Shown here: piece by piece, positions 1-10,936 of the stretch | How the letters are laid out: the number at the start of each line of letters is the position of its first letter | How positions within the stretch are numbered: the stretch's first letter is position 1 | NCBI GenBank assembly: GCA_019096065.1 | Contig: JAGUCH010000003.1 | Location: forward strand, 1,984,001-2,048,000 | DNA length: 64,000 bases | Direction: 5' to 3' | DNA from: Paracyclopina nana | Lineage: Eukaryota > Arthropoda > Copepoda > Cyclopoida > Cyclopettidae | Notes under the pieces: model-generated | The model's input: only the letters and a program-made list of their open reading frames with translations | Database searches by the model: none | What the model was told of the DNA's origin: nothing | Program-made: the position numbers and the translations under genes

Positions 1-485
1 TAGCTTATAAGAGGATAACGGCAGTTTTGCACTTATTTGCTACTCATAAAGCCTTAGAAATAACAAACGCTCACTTTGTTTGCCCAACCAAAGTAGGATT
101 CCTTTGTGTAGTTCTTTGATTTGCTTCAAAAAGTGGCTGTTTTTGACATCTTTTGAGGCCATTTGGAGCCGAGAGATGAGTAGAAGAGTTTCATTTCACA
201 TGAGTCGAGCTCTACAATTCTAAGGCTTCATTATCTACCTTTTTTGGCCTTGAATGTCAAGTCTTAATCCTTACCATGATTAAGAGTGACAGAAAACATA
301 GGAAAAATTCTTTTTTGTAGAAATTTTCTTAGCTTTAACGTTGAAATATGCATTTTTGCTCGTGATTGCTTGCTCGTCTTATGTCACGTTCCGACGCTAA
401 CTGGGAAAAGAATAAAAGAAAACGGAGTCGTGAAGGGGAAAATCATTGTGAAAATCTGATGGCATAGGATTTGCATGCTTGAAAC
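1..485. other. Upstream region of the RNA-binding protein gene
   Basis: No coding region is supported here. The stretch is AT-rich and presumably holds the promoter and 5' UTR of the gene starting at 486. No convincing TATA box, RNA gene or repeat was seen. Confidence 0.5.
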
Positions 486-1973
486 ATGGAGGTGGACAAA
501 AGTGCCGAGCAGGAGGAACAACTTTTGCTCGGAGATGACGGTGGCGAAGCTGGAGAAAGCTCCGAATTCACCATTGGCGATGTCGAACTCCTTCTTGGCG
601 ACGACGATGTCAACGCATTTGCCAATGAAAGTTTCGACGAGGCTGAAGTGAAGGAGGCCACCGAGGAAGGTAAAAACAGCAACAACAGTGGCGACAATGC
701 GGCAGAAAACGACAAAAACAAAGAGACTGGTCAGCAAATTGAAGGCCACTATAACCGTGGTCGTGGCCGGCCTCACAACCTCTTTGGCAGAGGCCGTGGG
801 GGCTATCCCCCATTTTTCCCCAGAGGCCTTCGACCTCCGTTTCCTGGTGCAGTGCCAAGGTTTCCTCGACATCCTCCACCATTCGCATTCCGAGGCCGGC
901 CTCCAATGTTTGGCATGAGGTATCCTCGAGGTGTCTTCATGCGGTCTTCTCGTCCCAATTTTGCTCCTGAGGAGGAAGAGGACGAGGACGAGGACGAAGA
1001 GATGACTGAGGAGAAATCCGAGGAAGGCTCCGGAGGACCGAAGCCACTCATGTCAATTCGAACGCCGAAAGACATCAAAGAAAGTGTCAAATCCCAGCTC
1101 AGAGGCAAAGGGCCTCAACTTATGGTCCCTCTGGGCATGGGCATGGGCCCCAGGTTTCATGGCATGCGAGGAATGAGGCCACCACTGCATCCTCCTCCGC
1201 AAATGCATGAGCAGCAGCCACCACCGCTGCAGTCGCAGCCTCAGCAGCCTCCTCTACCTCATCCTCAATCCTCGTCCTCATACAGGGGCTCAACACAACA
1301 CCACCACCCTCGTGGAGGTTCCCTAAAGAGGCCGTCATCGTCGTCCAATGCGGGAGGCTACCAAGAAGGGCCAAGGCCCAAAATGATGGCGCCCTTGAAC
1401 ATGGACATGCCACCTCCCTCGCAGCAGCCTCAGCAGCTGGCTCGTAGCAATTTGCGTCAAATTCAAACAGTGGACGAGCCCATGAATCAGGCCCCACCGT
1501 CGAGGCCGCACTATCATCAGCCGCGTCATCAGCAGCCGTCTTTCCAACGGCCTCCGCCTCAAATGGCAACGGCCTCTCCCTTTGTGGTCTCTCATAAGCC
1601 AGCTCCTTCCTTGACCACCATTCGCACGGTGGACTCCACTCCTTCACGACCTTCAGCTTCTCAACAGCAGCCCAAGAGCAATCTGAGGACCGTTCCTATT
1701 GTTGGCGCCTCCAACCCGACTCCTCCGCCCAAGATCACCAAGGCAGGAGGCACGAGCAGTCGAGTCATGATTTCTAACTTGCCAGCTACGATGAGCTTCG
1801 AGCGGATCAGCGCCATGACCACAGCGTGTGGAAATGTGCGCACCATCAATGTCAACGAAAACGGGACTGCAATAGTTGAGTTCACCAATCCTGGAGGCGT
1901 GGAGAACTTTATCCGTGCCAACAACCGAAAAATCATCGACCGCTCCATGATCAGTGTGGCTAGGTTAGCTTAA
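486..1973 (+). CDS. RNA-binding protein with acidic N-terminus, RG/proline-rich middle and C-terminal RRM (RBM33-like?)
   Basis: Uninterrupted 495-residue frame starting at the ATG at 486 and ending in TAA at 1971-1973. Residues 1-85 are acidic, with two copies of a leucine/acidic motif (LLLGDD). Residues about 90-150 are rich in Arg-Gly and Pro-Phe, with repeated RGRGR-type segments. An acidic Glu/Asp run lies near 160-180, followed by a long Pro/Gln/His-rich low-complexity part. Residues about 424-495 look like a single RNA-recognition motif: VMISNLP fits RNP2 and GTAIVEF fits RNP1. The layout (acidic start, low-complexity middle, RRM at the extreme C-terminus) recalls RBM33, but that assignment is inference. 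A role in nuclear mRNA binding or export is likely. The absence of introns is notable, since most neighbours are split; retroposition is one explanation, yet the frame is intact. Confidence 0.8.
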   Translation: MEVDKSAEQEEQLLLGDDGGEAGESSEFTIGDVELLLGDDDVNAFANESFDEAEVKEATEEGKNSNNSGDNAAENDKNKETGQQIEGHYNRGRGRPHNLFGRGRGGYPPFFPRGLRPPFPGAVPRFPRHPPPFAFRGRPPMFGMRYPRGVFMRSSRPNFAPEEEEDEDEDEEMTEEKSEEGSGGPKPLMSIRTPKDIKESVKSQLRGKGPQLMVPLGMGMGPRFHGMRGMRPPLHPPPQMHEQQPPPLQSQPQQPPLPHPQSSSSYRGSTQHHHPRGGSLKRPSSSSNAGGYQEGPRPKMMAPLNMDMPPPSQQPQQLARSNLRQIQTVDEPMNQAPPSRPHYHQPRHQQPSFQRPPPQMATASPFVVSHKPAPSLTTIRTVDSTPSRPSASQQQPKSNLRTVPIVGASNPTPPPKITKAGGTSSRVMISNLPATMSFERISAMTTACGNVRTINVNENGTAIVEFTNPGGVENFIRANNRKIIDRSMISVARLA

Positions 1974-2960
1974 ATATGAAGTGAGCTTTTTTGTGAGAGT
2001 GTGGAGGCTCGCTATCATCAAAGTTGATCGTGCTCCAACCATGATTGATCTGCTATGTACTATTATTTTTATGGTTTCTCTGTTGTTAAAAATTCCTAGC
2101 CAATCATGTGAGTGTGTGTCATCATTAATTAATCACCGCCATTATTGCTATTCTACTATACATGCTATATTATTGTAAGCACTCTTAAGTAAACAAGCCT
2201 CAAAGCTGCTGCTGTTTGTGCTGCATGATTATCATCATCAATCTCCCCTCTCAGTCAATCATAGATCCAAGACCACGTGGTTTGCCCACCTTAGAAACAA
2301 AAATCAAAATTCATTCTGATGACGCATTTTTTGAATGGCTCCGAGCGGATTGGAACGAGTCAATCTTGCCAAGCAGTGTCCTCCCCAATTTGCGGTGATA
2401 TCGGTTCCACCCCCGCCGATGCACATGGTGTGTGTGTCGCTTAATTATTAGTTTGAATAATCAGCCCTCCAGGTTTCTATTTTAGTTGGTGGAAACCCGA
2501 GAGCAGCCCCCAAGAATGAATTGATCCGTAGGATCTACCCCTAAATTGAGCCCCTTTTCTCCGACTCCGTACGTAGCATATTTAATGCTAAACTGCGATA
2601 ACGAATTTTAGAAATGACCCGAAGTAAAGCTCATTTTTATGGCCGCCACACATTCACACACTCGCACGCACATGTGTTTTGTGCAACGCAACTGTAGTAG
2701 TATACTTCTATATGCAGCAGTGTATATGGTCAATTTTTGGCGTGAAATTGTTGAACAACTTCATGATGGCCATATAATTTGGAAAAGAGCAACGCTTATA
2801 ATGTTTTTCTTACTGATATACTATATTCCCCTCTCCAAATAAGGGCAGAGAAAAAAGATGCAACTTGAGAGCTCCAATCGAGCTTGGAACGAAGGCTGTG
2901 AAGAAAGTCAAATAAAATAATGTTTTTGGGGAAGAGCAATAAATTCCTCACTTGGGTAAT
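1974..2960 (+). other. Probable 3' UTR of the RNA-binding protein gene
   Basis: No coding signal follows the stop codon. Two AATAAA hexamers, at 2911-2916 and 2939-2944, are the first good polyadenylation signals, so the transcript probably ends near 2960. The length is inferred. Confidence 0.4.
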
Positions 2961-3464
2961 TATTGTAGTGTAACATTTTGTTTTCTTAAGATCTACACAC
3001 CTCTATGGCCGTTTCCCTTCGCACCCCATTTTTCCAAATTCTTTGACTTTTTCGATAGACTAACTTCCTATTCGGAGTGAAAGCTTCAAAAGCTACCCCC
3101 AGGAATTCAGAAATTATGCGTGGCTAGAAAGCTTAAATGTCATTACGAAAACTTGAAGTGGAAAATATGGAGGAGCGCACACTGATATGCCAAATGTCAG
3201 TTATGATTGGAGCTATGAAGTACGCACTCGACTCATTTCAAGTTTATTTGAGGGTTATTTTGAAAAACATTGGACCTGATCAGATTTGTAACTATTGCGA
3301 TAAAAAGAATAGCATAGAAACATACGTACGTACGCTCTCATGTGGGGAACATTCCTAAGATCGAAGCTTTAAGATCGAAAATGAAACAGTGTTTTGGTAT
3401 ATACACTTTTCTAATCCTTCGTTTTTTAAAAGATCGAAGTAGCGTAGGTGAAGCTGAAAATATA

Positions 3465-3812
3465 CCTGTGTTTTAAGATCGAATCAACTCCGTTTTAAGA
3501 TCTAAATTGAAAAAGTAATTTAATATTTCAATATTACATTTTATATAAATTGATAAGCCTCACTTTGTAGATGAAGTTGTAATAAGTTCAAACTTTGTAG
3601 CTGCTTGAAAATTATGTGACACTTTCAATGAAAAACAGTCTTACTGGGCATAACATGGCATTGCATTGCATTGGAAAGCTCATTGAAGGGCCTAAAGCTT
3701 TTAAAGTCATTACTATCTTCATAAATTGCTTATACAAAAAAGCCTACTTCAGCTTCCAAGGTTGGGTGTAAAAAATGTCCAAGACTACACCATTTCGATC
3801 TTAAGACACAGG
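3465..3812. mobile_element. MITE with about 19-bp TIRs and TA duplication (mariner-like)
   Basis: The left end begins CCTGTGTTTTAAGATCGAA (3465-3483). The right end is its inverted copy with one difference (3794-3812). Both ends are flanked by TA (3463-3464 and 3813-3814), as expected for Tc1/mariner-type insertion. The 348-bp element has no coding capacity. Extra AAGATCGAA copies just to the left (near 3358, 3372 and 3431) suggest partial or nested copies. Confidence 0.7.
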
Positions 3813-4349
3813 TAAAAAATGCAACCATACATAAGTTTTTTATTTTTTGCTATGATTATAGCATGGTATTTGAAAATTCTATATTTTTTTCAAATTTTTC
3901 GGGATTTCATAATTTAGCCAATATTTTCAAAACTACTTTAATGCTACACATTTATGGATAGTGCATTTATCTCGAAAGCTGAAGTTTTGAGGCATCGAGC
4001 GGTTGACGCATGCGTGCAGATTCCCTTTTTTTCGAGGGAGGGTAAATCTAGTTTACCAGAAAAAGATAAATATTGACGGCTAGCTAGGAGTGATTTGGTA
4101 TTCATTTTCGTGGTCAATTTCTATTTTTACTCTGGGGAAAAGTGCGAAATTGAATTTTTCTTTAAAAGTTAACTGGAAGTAAGTTTGCGTAACAACCTTT
4201 TTAAAAACCAAGCGTTAAAATCTTTTTTACTAATACAGTAGAGCCAAATTCTATTAAAATTCAGAAAAATGGTTTGGAGCCTTAGGAGCTATGAATTCTT
4301 TCGAGCAACAATCATGCAAATCAAATGTTTCTTTGACACAATTCGACAT

Positions 4350-4972
4350 TATTGAGCAAAATATCTTTTATATACTGTAATACGATTTCCTCGTGTTATA
4401 ATTCAGTTTACCGATCCGACTCAGCTCTTTTATATCACAGTTCTTTCTAGGCAATTTGGGGGATATTAAATTCTTAACGGCCCTGGAATCAAATTCGAGG
4501 GATTTTAAGTAGTTTAATGCCACTCATATGCCGTGGAACTAATCAACATTCAAGAAGTTAGAAAAGAGAGAATCATCCAAGATTTCAAGCAAGATTTTGC
4601 CAACAATAGTACTTAATTACCAAGCTTGGGTCAACCAATCAGCATTCCAAATTGCATGCTATGTATAGTACTTAAACATAATTTAAGCCAGATAAAGAAA
4701 CCAAAAAAATAGGCATGACTGGGGTTTGAACCCTAGACTGCGGGATCAAGAGCCAAGCACTCTATCCACTATGCCATAGGTGCACCTCACAGGAAATGCA
4801 TTTTTAAAGTCTGTTTTATTGCTCTCAAACCACTGGATGCTAGCTAATGAGAGCCAGTGATATATAGCATAAAAACCGAGCAGCATTTTCTAGGGCACAG
4901 GGCAGCCCGGTAACTTCATTAAAACACTCGAAAATCGTATTACAGTATATAAAATTGTATATTTTGAGCTGG
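4350..4972. repeat. Inverted repeat of about 55 bp enclosing a tRNA-like sequence
   Basis: The segment at about 4350-4405 is repeated in inverted orientation at about 4918-4972. The strongest core is TATATACTGTAATACGATTT. The arms are imperfect, with small indels, and no target-site duplication was found. It looks like a degraded foldback or non-autonomous element. Confidence 0.55.
4712..4786 (-). pseudogene. tRNA-like sequence (tRNA pseudogene or SINE head)
   Basis: Read on the minus strand, this has a perfect A box (TGGCATAGTGG) and a B box (GGTTCAAACCC) at tRNA-like spacing, and the D stem can pair (GCAT/GTGC). The acceptor stem does not pair, the anticodon stem is mostly unpaired, and the T stem has an A-A mismatch. 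It is therefore not a working tRNA. The internal promoter boxes could still be used by RNA polymerase III, as in a tRNA-derived SINE. The anticodon cannot be assigned. Confidence 0.6.
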
Positions 4973-4982
4973 GGCAGCATAG

Positions 4983-5105
4983 AGGTCATTAAACATGACT
5001 GGATTTTAAAATGGAAAAACACTAGCAATTACAGCCCTCGCAGGCCTCAGAAAGCTGTACTCGAGTTTTCCCATTTTAAAATCCTCGCTCAAGTTTAATG
5101 ACCCT
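4983..5105. repeat. Imperfect hairpin, about 32-bp arms
   Basis: The left arm (4983-5014) and the inverted right arm (5071-5105) share GGTCATTAAAC and GGATTTTAAAATGG blocks separated by a few differing bases, with a loop of about 56 bases. It adjoins the inverted-repeat structure to its left and may belong to the same insertion. Confidence 0.5.
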
Positions 5106-8100
5106 ACTTGTAACTTCATTAAACAAGAAAACTTGATAGCAAACCAAACTCGAAAAAATATTGCCAATATTAATGTTAATAAATGTTTCTAGCTGAATAT
5201 GCATCAAAGAGGCAAGCAGTGTATTGATGTACTAAATTGAGTTAAGAAATATTTTATGCTTGACTTAAAATTGATCATATTCTAATCCAAACTATGCCGC
5301 CTTGATCAGTTTTGACTGTTGAATTTCCGTCAAACAAATTGCATCTCCCTCTAGCGGATTAGTTTCCCACGTGTTTTGAACTAGCAGTTCAAGATACGAT
5401 GCGTTTTGTAGTACCATGTACATGTAGTGCCAGGCATACTCCGTACTCCGTAGTTGTACCAGGTTCTGGCACCAGAATGAGGAGCCTCTAAAGGGATATA
5501 CTACTCCCATACGTATGAGTAATAAGGAAAGTTCAATTACCCCAGCAAGAGTAAAACCAGAAATTGACCTCAAGAACAAAGCGCACAATTTCACACCTTG
5601 GCCTGGTGTCAATACTAGGGGTTTTCTGGTTTTCTTTATACGCCTTGCCGCTCAAGTCAAAGTAGGGTAGCCAGCGCCGTCTTGCGCCAAAATTGAGGGC
5701 GTATTTTTCCGCTCCTCGCTGGCTACACGGAACAGACTACCCACTTGGGCAGTTCGGCCATAGTGCAGTACGCCCTCACGGTGCTGCCATCTCTGGACAG
5801 TTTTCTCAGCGTCAAGGCTTATTTACCAATGCCGCTTTTTTTCGGTTGAGATCATTAGCAACTAATGATCAGGATATGAAAAGAGACATCATGGCATTAA
5901 TTAAATTAAATTTTTTATCATCTGTTATTTTGGCAAAATAGTCTTATTTTTAAGATTGCATTTTTGCTTGCGATGGAAATTGGTATTTGCAGTAATATCA
6001 ACGTGCGGGCAGATATCAACCAGTGATTTGTGCGTAATGAGTTCTTAATAGCCTACCTACGTAGCCTTATTACAAAACATGACGATGTGCGTTTAATTGC
6101 AAAAAATGGAACTTAGTTCTGATTTACCTAGGTCGGATGGATAGATGTGTCCTTCTTTGGAGAAATCAATGAATAATTTAGGGTGCGCGGGTGTCGCATT
6201 GGAGGAGCGCTTTAAGTGGCACTTGGCTTAAATTTCCGTAAATGAGACAATGAACTCTTTCACTTCAAGTTAACGATCCACTTATTGGACCTGAGGGGCC
6301 AAAAGATTTGCTACAACATTAGCCGAAAACTCTTCTTTTTTCAGGTCACCCTCCTCCCTCAAGAAGAAACTCAATTGGGGATGCATTATTGATGGCAACA
6401 GAACGAAGTGGGTGACACCTAAGATACAGGTGGAGATACATCACCTGTCAAGGCTCATATCTACTCAATTTTGGTCAGCATTTGCTCCATTTCGAGAGTC
6501 TTTTGCTCACATGTCTCCAAAGAATTGATGGATGATCCGCATTATTTGCACTTTACATTTTATGCATAGTAGCTAATTTTGGCAAAAAATATTCCGACTC
6601 TTTTAAGCAAATAAATTATTAATTATACAGATTAGACGTGAAAAGCTGATTTTGATCAAAATGTGTTTTCTCTTAGCTTTTTACGCAAAACAATTTATAT
6701 CCCCTGTGAATTGATTGATAGAGTCTAATGTTACATTCATTCTCTCAATTGAGGAAATGGGGTTCATCTTAAGTGTCATCCAAAACTGATGCTAATAATG
6801 ATCATAAGATGGGGGCAGGTCGCGCGGTCCACGAAGAAGCACAGCTTCATGGTTTGTTCTTTTCTTAAAGGAGCTCTTGCATGCACACTTTTGGTGCCAA
6901 AGTACTCAAATTACAAACTACTCGTCTTCCTTGAAGACAAAATTGACCGTTGAAATCATTAGCATGTTTATCTGTCAGTCAACATCTTGCTTATATCAAC
7001 AGCTTAATCTGAAAGTTGATCAGCAGAAAGCAAAATCTTATTTCAAATCGAAATCTAACGAGTTACTCTACCCCCTGGTGGAAATCCAAATACAAACATT
7101 CACTTTTCCTTACAGAGGCGCTTTTGCCGCCCTGAAAATTCTAGAAAGTCTGGTAACGCTGTTGCCAGTTATATTCTCCGAAATCAGCAGCTGCTAGCGC
7201 CCTCTATTGCGAAATACATGACATTTTGTGAGGCGTTGAAAAAAAAACTGGTTTTAATTAAGTAATGCGCGCGAATTGCGCTGGGAGAGCCAGCGAGCAG
7301 ATGTTACACATATAATCGTAGTTGTAGGAGGAATCCACTGTGGAGTCCGTCGGTCCGTCGTCGTCCGGATTCTGGTAATTTGAGCCCTCTTCCTTTTGGT
7401 CCAGATTTGGAGATGAACTAGCTCATTCTTCTGGTAATTGAAATTCATTAGCATCTTGACCGGAAAACTGGAACAGGATGTCTTTCAAGGGTCAAAGTGC
7501 CACAAAATGGGAACTTTTGCCTCACTGATCCTCATCATAAATTCGTGGGAATCTCGTTTGCCTAAACAAGCATAGCTAGCGAATATCTCACTGACAGCAA
7601 ACGCAGAAGCTGTAGTACTATAGTATAGAAGCAGGGCGGTTATTTATTTTCCCATATAGCGCTTCTCAAAGATTTGAGCTTCTTCTTCTCCTTCTCGTTT
7701 TTGTATAAGGCGCGAGGATTGATCCATGTCAATGGCGAACAAGAGCTACTACACACATATTGCAGTTTCAGGTCTGGTTTGTGTTTCTGAGCTGCCACAT
7801 GTCAGAGCATCACTACAAAATCATTGTCCCATACAAGAAACAAATCATGAAACCTTACATTTTACAATAGTAACTAATGCACTTTTCCCATCTAATTTGG
7901 CGCAGCTGCATTAATATGCTACAGTTATGTGCTGCCCAAAAAGGGTAGTTCAAATTTGGGAAATTCAATCTAGTTGGAGGCTAGCCGCATGCATTTTTGA
8001 TGCAGGCAAACAAAGTTTAAACATCATCACCGAAGTCTGCAGGCAAATCGGAATTGCTTGCATGGCGGGGGTGGAAGCTCAAGTTTTCTTAGTCTCTGTT

Positions 8101-10860
8101 TCCATATGGACTTTTGAACTACTGCAGCAGAGCAATGCAGAATAATAGCGGCGCGACAGCGACGACAAGAGACACATTTTCCGTTTGGCAAACTCATGGG
8201 GAAAAATATTACAATGCGGTGAACAAAGCTCTGAAAGCATCATTTCTTTAGCTGCCTTTTTGCAAATCGCGAGGGTTGAGTTGCCGATTTTTTAAATGGG
8301 AGGTTGAGGTTTTTGAGCAGCAAAAGTTGCGCGCGTCAGTAACACGAATAGTAAACAAAAACTTGAGTCCTTCTTCGTTTTTGGTTGATTGGCAGCCTTT
8401 TACAAAAGTCAGTTGAATGTACATGAAAAGATGGAGACTCCACCCTCTTGATTCAACGACGGCGAGTGTAACTGATCCTTTTTTGATGGAAATAAATTCA
8501 TCACCCCACATGGTAAGGAGAAACTGCTGGAGCAGCAAAAACGCGCGTTTATTCTGCTGTCTAGGTAGGTACCGAATTTTGAAAACTGCTAGATTTGTAT
8601 CTCTGCCTGCATTTGCTTTCAGCACCCCCCAAGTAAAATATTTTGATGGAGGTCTGTGTGCTCAGAAATGTAGCCATACATATATGTGGCGACGATCAAA
8701 ACGCGTACTTTATATAATCCGACTGTTTTCCCTAGCTCCAGCTTCCATTTAAATTGGCTCCATGCTAATCGTGTGCTGTAGTTTATAAAATGTGTCCAAT
8801 TTAGCCCCCCTGAAAAGCGCGTGTTCTTCTTCCTCATTTCACCCCTTCTTCTTCTTCTCGCCAAGCTTCCTCCAAAAATGAATGCTATGCCAAAGACTTT
8901 TGATTGACAGGTCTCAAAGTAAATTGGTTCGGCGACGATGCAGTCATGCATAATTTTGGCCAATTTTATACGCTTGTGTATACAGTGATACGCCCAGGGG
9001 GGTCTCGTAAGTGAGTTCTTGACGCAAGTTTTGCATGCTAAAATCACCAAATCTGTTTGTCTTAGCCTAGGTGGCGCTAGTAGTTCTTACTACATAGCGC
9101 GTGAGCTCAAGTGACGTGTCAGTCATGGAGGCAAGCAGGCTAATCTCACGCGTCTTCAACAGAGCTCCTAGATAAGTTCTGTCTTTTTTAAAAAAGTATG
9201 CAATTTGGGCACTTTTTGATAATTTAAGGCTGGTTATGGAAATTTTTGAAAGTGAAATCCACAGAATTCTATTGAAATTTTGTCTTGAAGCCTACCACAG
9301 CTCAGTCAGACTGTGTGCTATAGTAAAGCAGCGACAAGAACTCACCTTATTACTATAGATCATCTTGGATACGCCCACTTTTCTTCTCGCAACAGTGTGT
9401 AGTGTACATATACGCTATATAATGGCGGCTCGTGCCTCAATTGAAACCAATTAAAATCACGAAATTGGAAAATGTATTAGGAAAAGAGTTTCCCTTTGAA
9501 AAATATGGCTCGGGTGGATTTTTGTAGGCTGTCACTTCTTTGCAAAAAAGTCAGAAAAAGTATTTGACCATTTTTTCCGCTGTCAAGTTAGCAATAGACA
9601 TCATGACACTGATGAGAGAGTTGAACCCTTCATCTTGCAGCTTGAAAATATGAATAATGCTATATATCAAAACTGGAGCCGACCCAAGCGTGTCGACTGC
9701 GAAAATAAGGTAGCAGCCATGAAAGTCACTCCGTAGAACATTTACACGTAGTGCACATTCAATTATTGCCAAAAGTATGTACATATATGCGCAAGAAACG
9801 TGGCTTTTTTTGGGGGTGGGTATGTCCAAAATGTAGCCATGCCGTAGTAGTTTTTGTTGCTGGCGTTTTAACGAAAAACATGTGGCTTCATGTTTTATGA
9901 GCACTTCCACGACTCTAGGGAATTTCAGTTGCAGCTTCTATTATATTGTAAGTTCAGTCCAGTCGATTTGTCTCTGTTTCGCCCAAAAGAGCAGCTCTTT
10001 GTGAAAATGCGAGTAAATCACATCAAATTGTGCATTGCTCTTAATATGCGACGTCACGCGCTCAAAAAATACTCTATATATACACACAAGGCCAAAGTTT
10101 GCAACAACAAAGCTAGTTCTCGCCAAATAAGTAAGGGGAGTCACATATGAAAAATAAAAAGCTCTAATCACTCCTATAATTCGATATTTATTATTATTGA
10201 GAATCTATTTTTCTTTTGGGTCTATCCATATCTAACTTTCAAGGAGACCGAGGAAACAATGCGCGTTTTTGGCCACAGATCCATTTTTCACTCGGGCACA
10301 AAAATGAGCGTTTTGTGGTATCTCGGCGCCAAAAGTGGGCCTAATGAGGGAAATGGAGGCGAAATCCTCCTACATAATATAAACGAAGAACATGCACAGG
10401 GGTCACTTGTGCAGCAGCTCGGCCAGCATCTCTTATTCTATATGGGATACGCGAGTCTGAGTGCGCGAGAAGCGCTCGCGTTGTTCCCCATAACAGTTTC
10501 CATATGTTGCTGCAATATGCTATTCGGTTAGTCTCAAAAGTGCCACATCCTCGTCAAGATCTTTGGTGAAAACGAAAAATTCAAAAAAGTGCTTGACTTT
10601 CAATCAGTTGACTTGCAGTCACATGAAATTATACTGAAGTGAGGCTAATCCGGCCATTGTTCATCATCATCAGCTCGCAGCTAGCGTCGACGATCTTTAT
10701 CGCCAAACTGTTTGGGGTCACGGATAAAAAAGCATGAATTGATGGTGATGTTCGCGGCTCATGACAACTCGAAACAGCAGATAAATCTCACGCGTATACA
10801 CCGCCACCATTCGCATTCGCGACTTGAGCCTTCAATGGAAATGAGCGAGTGAAAATCCAA

Positions 10861-10936
10861 ACAGCGAATTAAGGTAAGCCATGCCCAATAAAATATCTGT
10901 GTATAAAAATACACACTGATCATTTTGCAGGACAGC
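10861..10936 (+). other. 5' UTR intron and leader of the Ig-receptor gene
   Basis: A donor (AAG|GTAAGC at 10874) and an acceptor (TTTTGCAG ending at 10930) bound a 57-base intron just before the start codon. The ATG at 10937 is the first one after the acceptor, which decides the start. Confidence 0.6.

Larger units (their letters stand above)
2961..10860. other. Gene-poor intergenic region
   Basis: About 7.9 kb without a supportable gene. Open frames are short, lack splice context and read as low-quality protein. The region holds a mariner-like MITE (3465-3812), a tRNA-like relic inside an inverted-repeat structure (4350-4972), a hairpin (4983-5105) and two CTCF-core-like 9-mers (7197 and 9069). 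Confidence 0.6.

Noticed and set aside
1120..1647. Long antisense frames over the RNA-binding protein, RPB2 and CEBPZ genes
   Set aside because: They are shadows of GC-rich or biased codon use in the real genes on the other strand.
5292..5612. 106-codon minus-strand frame
   Set aside because: No recognisable domain, no splice context and no polyadenylation signal; composition is not protein-like.
8248..9050. Overlapping frames on both strands
   Set aside because: Two minus-strand frames and one plus-strand frame overlap without domain content or splice-phase agreement.
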